This document shows, in pieces, positions 45,139 through 48,746 of a DNA stretch of 48,746 bases. How positions within the stretch are numbered: position 1 is the stretch's first letter; each line of letters begins with the position of its first letter. The notes under the pieces were generated by a model. It saw nothing but the letters and a program-made list of their open reading frames with translations. It was not told the DNA's origin and did not search any database. Source of the DNA: a virus; the IMG/VR virus record IMGVR_UViG_3300036826_000051, positions 1 to 48,746 of that record; one strand, 5' to 3'. The position numbers and the translations under genes are program-made.

Positions 45139-45360
45139 TCCGCGCTGCAAGCGAAGGCGCAGTTCGGTCAGTGGGTCGGCCACCGCCTCGCCGTACTTCG
45201 CCGCGTACCGTGCGAGCGCTGCCTCGGCCTGATCGACAGCCGAGAGCAGGACTGCCAGGGCGACCTCAGCGTCCTCGATCTCGTCCTGGTTTCCGAAGAA
45301 CCCGCGTCGAATCCGTGCCGCTAGGTCTCCTCGCTCGGCCACTGTCCGCGCCGACGCCAC
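45133..45360 (-). CDS. Small helical protein, 75 aa
   Basis: GTG at 45360 inside the 3' end of the scaffold-like gene (40-bp overlap). All helical: ASARTVAERGDLAARIRRGF, EVALAVLLSAVDQAEAALAR, PLTELRLRLQRGE. Probably a head-assembly helper. Followed by the hairpin preceding the capsid gene. Confidence 0.6.
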   Translation of the reverse strand: MASARTVAERGDLAARIRRGFFGNQDEIEDAEVALAVLLSAVDQAEAALARYAAKYGEAVADPLTELRLRLQRGE

Positions 45361-46373
45361 TCCTCCTCCATCGCGTCGAAGAACGGACTCTGCTTCGTCG
45401 GGGCGACATGCGGTGCCCCCGTGACGACCCCTGCGGCCTCACGGCGCAACTCCCCTTCTCGGCGGATCTGCTCCTCGCGCTCGGTCTCCGCGACCCTGCG
45501 CGTAGTGGTCTGCCCGGTGCGAACGAGGTCGTAGATGGCCTGGAGCGCGAGGTCGCGCTGCATCGGGTCGCCGCCGAGGATCGCCAGGGCGTAGGGGTGG
45601 TACTCGCCCAGTTCCTCGACCTTCTCCCACATCGCGGGGCCGTAGCGCTGCACGTCGATCCCGAGCCGCTGGAAGGACTGGCCCATCTCGGCGTTGAAGT
45701 CGCCACCGCCAGCACCGCCGTTCTGGTGGGCGTGGGACTCGGCGGCGAGGCGCTGCTGCTCGTCGCGGAGCGCCATCTGCACCTGCGTCCCTATGTGCGC
45801 GGCCATACCGGGGTTGTCCATAGCGACCCGCTCGATCACGGCGTTGTAGAGGGAGACGTTCCCGGAGCGCGCCGCCTGGTACGCATAGGCGGCGGGGTTG
45901 ACCATCGCCTGCTCGACCCACTCCTCCTCGGCGGCAGACATCGGCATCCCGGCGTGGGCGTTCGCCTGCGCCTGGGACGCGACCGACTCGGCGTAGGCGA
46001 TGGCATCGCGCGCCCGCTCCTCGGCCTCCTTCTTGTCTTGGGCAAGCTGGGTGATGAACCGCTCCTGGTCGTAGGCCGCTTTCGCCCAGCGCGTAGGCTC
46101 GGCCCCATACTTCTTCGTCGCCCAGGCAACGTGCGGTTCCTGCTCCTCGGTCTCCTCCTGCTCGCCCTCCTCGCCCGGAGGCTGTTCCTGCTCCTGGGGT
46201 GAGACTGGCGGGGTCTCCGCGTCGTCGTCGGGCGGGGGGACGAAGCCAGGCGGCTCGTCGTGGACGACCTCCTCCCGCTCTGCCGAGGGTGCTTCTGGCT
46301 CGTCGCTGAAGCTGAGTGCCCCAGTCCCGGCCAGGAAGTCCTCCAACTCGCGTTCGCCGTCAACTCCCGCCAT
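45321..46373 (-). CDS. Scaffolding-like protein, 350 aa
   Basis: Highly acidic and Pro/Gln/Glu-rich N-terminal 90 residues (PPDDDAETPPVSPQEQEQ), then helical Ala/Glu-rich stretches (DKKEAEERARDAIAYAESVA) and a C-terminal basic helix region. Position between portal and capsid is the usual place for the scaffold. No protease motif was seen, so it is not a fused protease-scaffold. Confidence 0.75.
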   Translation of the reverse strand: MAGVDGERELEDFLAGTGALSFSDEPEAPSAEREEVVHDEPPGFVPPPDDDAETPPVSPQEQEQPPGEEGEQEETEEQEPHVAWATKKYGAEPTRWAKAAYDQERFITQLAQDKKEAEERARDAIAYAESVASQAQANAHAGMPMSAAEEEWVEQAMVNPAAYAYQAARSGNVSLYNAVIERVAMDNPGMAAHIGTQVQMALRDEQQRLAAESHAHQNGGAGGGDFNAEMGQSFQRLGIDVQRYGPAMWEKVEELGEYHPYALAILGGDPMQRDLALQAIYDLVRTGQTTTRRVAETEREEQIRREGELRREAAGVVTGAPHVAPTKQSPFFDAMEEEWRRRGQWPSEET

Positions 46374-46668
46374 CTATCTCATCCTCCTCGAATCCTTGCT
46401 CCTCCAGAAAGCGCTGGAGGGTGGCTTCGGCGTTCCTCGGTACGCCCTTGATCCAGTGGAGCGCTGCGATTGTCCCACGAATCGTGTCCAGCTTGCTCTG
46501 GTCTGCGCCGTCAGGGGCGAGCGCTACGTTCATCGCCGTGCGCCTCAGCCTCTCGATCTTGCGGTCGATCTCCTCCTCCATGAAGTGCCAGCCGGGGGCA
46601 CGCAGCAGCGAGGAGAGGAGATCGGCGCGGCGGTTCAGTTCCGCCTGGATCTGGGTGTTAGCCGCCAA
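46360..46668 (-). CDS. Hypothetical head protein, 102 aa
   Basis: TTG at 46668 overlapping the portal's 3' end by 11 bp. Helical sequence (AELNRRADLLSSLLRAPGWH, EEEIDRKIERLRRTAMNVAL) with an acidic tail. Placed between portal and scaffold; some phages carry a small assembly factor here. No family recognised. Confidence 0.65.
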   Translation of the reverse strand: MAANTQIQAELNRRADLLSSLLRAPGWHFMEEEIDRKIERLRRTAMNVALAPDGADQSKLDTIRGTIAALHWIKGVPRNAEATLQRFLEEQGFEEDEIDGGS

Positions 46669-48592
46669 GCTGCTGCGCGGCCTGCACCTGCGACTGGGCG
46701 AACTGGTCAGGCGAGAGGTTCAGCCCGTTGTTGCCGCCCATCGCGGTCGCTGCGTCCACGTTCGTCTGCCCCTGGGAGCCAGCGCCGGGAGGCTGGAGCG
46801 GGACGACGTTCCCCTGCCCCTGCGGGCTGCCGCCGTTCATCTGCGGCGGGGCCATCATCCCCTGCTGCGGCTGCTTGGCCGGGTCGAGGAAGAAGCGGGC
46901 GGTGTCGGTCACGCCCTGCGACTCCAGCACGCGCTTGACGACCTCCTGCATGTTCACCCCGGCGACCATGGCGACCGGGGCGACCATGTTCACGAACGCC
47001 ATCGCCTCCTGGATCCGCTCCTGCTTGATGACCGACTCGTCGGACACGTCGATGTTGACGTTGAACTCGCCCTGGAGGTCGAGTGGGTGCATGACCGCCA
47101 TCGCGTGCGAGCCGTCGTAGCCCATCTGCGGGATCACCCGCTCCTGGCGGATCATCTGGCCCATCATCCCCAGGAACAGACCGCCGACCTTCGCCCACGC
47201 CCACGAGTAGTGCTGCTTGCGGGCCTGGATCAACTTCTGGGCAATCGACGTGATGATCGACATGCCCGTCGCCGTTTTCTGGTCGATGCTCCCCGAGTTG
47301 ACGCCGCCTGCCATGGGTAGCCCGCCGAGCATGTTCTGGAGGTCGCCCTTCAGCAGCGCTTCCGCCTCCAGGGTGATCTGCGCCGCCGTCCCGTCGATCT
47401 GTAGCTGGCCGACCTGACCCGGATCCTCCACGATCCACTGTGCTCCCGGATACCACTCGAAGGCGTCGGGGTCGTCCACGTCCGAGCGGATCGTGGTGAT
47501 GACGTTGGTGAGCAGACGGAGGGCGTCGATGCGCTGGTTCTGGAGTGTCCAGAGGTACTCCTGGATCTGAGCCAGGCTCTCGATCACGCTCATCCCGACG
47601 AACTGGAAGGCGTCAGGCATCGAGGAGGTCATCACGAAGGGCTTGGCCTTGATCCTGAGCGGATCGAACTTCGATGCCAGCACAACGGATCGGCCCCCTA
47701 CCGTCACGACGTGCCCGTTCTCCCAGTATTCGAGGACTTCGATCAGATCCTTGTTCCGCTGCTGGTTCCAGAGCATCTGTTCGCGCTCGGTGAAGTCCAT
47801 CTCGGCCTGGTTGTTCCGGGCTTCCTTCAGCAGATCGACGTTGCTGTACAGGCCCGCCTGCTCCTTCGCCTTCAGCGACTCCCAGGTCTCCCAGCTTCGG
47901 TCGATCACCCAGGCGGCGGATGGGATGTCCTTCGCGCCCTCGGGCCAGAAGAAGTCGCGCATGTCCCGGACGATCATCGAGGGGCCGTCCCGGATCACGT
48001 CAGTCCGGTCTACCTCCTCGGTGCCGAGGTAGCGGTCGATGATCTGGCCCCAGTCGTCCGTGACCTCGAACGTCATCGGCACGAGCCGTGTCGTGTCACG
48101 GGTCTCATATGCCCAGACGACCTTGGCGAGGGAGGCTCCGACGATCAGGTCTTGCTGCATGAACGGTCGCTGCTTCATCCCGAAGTCGTCCTCATCCATC
48201 GCCCACTGGAGAGCGGCTGAGGCGATCTTCGACTTCTTCAGCCGGTCGTTCACGGCGTCGATGGCCTCACCGGGGAGCGGCTTCGGCGTGACCTCCCAGG
48301 TCGGCTTCGGATCCTGCATCGTCGCCAGCATCCCCTCGGCGGTCTGGAGCAGGTACGGCGTCGTCAGCTTCGAGCGCCAGGCCGGGGGCTTCGGCCCCTC
48401 CTTGCGCTGCTCCGCGATCCCCCGGTAGGCGCGGTAGCGCTTCTCCACCTTGTCCACCCAGGACTGGTGGAACTTCTCGGCCGACTCGACCGCCCGGAGA
48501 ACCTTGCTCAGTTCGTCGGCAGCAGGGAAGTCAGGACTGCCAAGCGGCTCGGTCGTCCTCTCCTTGCTGGTCGATCCGCGAGGGTCAGCCAC
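46658..48592 (-). CDS. Portal protein
   Basis: 644 residues with portal-type features: helical N-terminal region (FHQSWVDKVEKRYRAYRGIA), KLTTPYLLQTAEGMLATMQD, the beta wing (KVVWAYETRDTTRLVPMTFE, GHVVTVGGRSVVLASKFDPL), a long clip/stem region (DAFQFVGMSVIESLAQIQEY, LWTLQNQRIDALRLLTNVIT), and a Gln/Gly-rich flexible tail (about 560-644). GTG start at 48592 overlaps the stop of the junction-spanning gene. Forms the vertex ring where terminase docks. Confidence 0.9.
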   Translation of the reverse strand: MADPRGSTSKERTTEPLGSPDFPAADELSKVLRAVESAEKFHQSWVDKVEKRYRAYRGIAEQRKEGPKPPAWRSKLTTPYLLQTAEGMLATMQDPKPTWEVTPKPLPGEAIDAVNDRLKKSKIASAALQWAMDEDDFGMKQRPFMQQDLIVGASLAKVVWAYETRDTTRLVPMTFEVTDDWGQIIDRYLGTEEVDRTDVIRDGPSMIVRDMRDFFWPEGAKDIPSAAWVIDRSWETWESLKAKEQAGLYSNVDLLKEARNNQAEMDFTEREQMLWNQQRNKDLIEVLEYWENGHVVTVGGRSVVLASKFDPLRIKAKPFVMTSSMPDAFQFVGMSVIESLAQIQEYLWTLQNQRIDALRLLTNVITTIRSDVDDPDAFEWYPGAQWIVEDPGQVGQLQIDGTAAQITLEAEALLKGDLQNMLGGLPMAGGVNSGSIDQKTATGMSIITSIAQKLIQARKQHYSWAWAKVGGLFLGMMGQMIRQERVIPQMGYDGSHAMAVMHPLDLQGEFNVNIDVSDESVIKQERIQEAMAFVNMVAPVAMVAGVNMQEVVKRVLESQGVTDTARFFLDPAKQPQQGMMAPPQMNGGSPQGQGNVVPLQPPGAGSQGQTNVDAATAMGGNNGLNLSPDQFAQSQVQAAQQLGG

Positions 48593-48746
48593 CCGCTGCG
48601 GAGATCGCCTTCTGGTTCTTCTGCTTGCCCGCCAGAATCCCCTGAAGCGCGCCCATTCCCTTCAGGACGCCGTGCGACTCCTCCTCGTCGGTGCTCTCGG
48701 TCATCGCCATCATCAGGTGCTTGATCGCCGCCCTGATGTGGTCGGT
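48585..48746 (-). CDS. 3' part of the junction-spanning Gly/Ala-rich protein
   Basis: Same gene as 1-381: the frame enters from the right end of the window and stops at TGA 48585-48587. 144 bp of it repeat the start of the window with two synonymous differences. Confidence 0.8.
   Translation of the reverse strand, partial: TDHIRAAIKHLMMAMTESTDEEESHGVLKGMGALQGILAGKQKNQKAISAAGG
48603..48746. repeat. Right copy of terminal direct repeat
   Basis: Repeats 1-144; differences at 48729 (c for g) and 48734 (t for g). Codes for the same residues as the left copy. Confidence 0.95.

Overview
This window is an essentially complete genome of a tailed, probably short-tailed (podovirus-like) phage. It is GC-rich by eye, packed with 4-bp start/stop overlaps, and uses many GTG and TTG starts. 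A high-GC actinobacterial host is inferred from base composition, an Rpf-like lysozyme, a CHAP endolysin and the style of the small genes; nothing in the sequence names the host. The two ends carry the same 144-bp sequence (1-144 and 48603-48746) with two mismatches, both synonymous. The window is therefore a circular assembly opened inside one gene, probably from a mixed population.

Layout. The late genes lie on the minus strand and run through the junction. In transcription order they are: terminase large subunit (1992 to 394), a Gly/Ala-rich protein across the junction, portal, scaffold-like protein, major capsid protein (DUF5309/SU10-like), connector-type small proteins, two adhesin/fibre proteins, a gp11-like and a gp12-like tail tube protein, a collar-domain fibre, two large Ala/Gln-rich internal proteins, a 1778-residue polyvalent ejection protein and a lysozyme-NlpC/P60 virion hydrolase (ending 27260). 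No tape measure was found. Positions 2109-9568 form a mosaic of small genes on both strands, with an Rpf-like lysozyme, a CHAP endolysin, RusA and several tiny membrane proteins. From 10861 to 27270 a long plus-strand block holds a likely early/middle region. It contains an amidoligase with its glutamine amidotransferase, an AlpA-type regulator, a DUF932 protein, an SSB-like protein with an acidic DDDIPF tail, a Cas4-like PD-(D/E)XK nuclease, winged-helix-like proteins and HNH-type proteins. No DNA polymerase, helicase, RNA polymerase or integrase was recognised.

Two signals stand out. First, about 6 kb (9780-15803) is saturated with perfect short hairpins, roughly one every 60 bp, mostly with 6-10 bp arms and 2-7 nt loops. 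They run through both strands' genes and the gaps between them, and the density falls sharply outside. Second, a 15-bp element, CCCGACAGAGAGGAG, occurs 15 times (11329-25311), and 14 copies sit just before a start codon. It resembles in principle the start-associated sequences of cluster K mycobacteriophages. Many copies follow a hairpin; three of these are long hairpins with a related loop. Variants also precede the capsid gene and the gene after it on the minus strand. The amidoligase-amidotransferase pair lies inside the hairpin zone and may build or attach an unknown amide-linked product.
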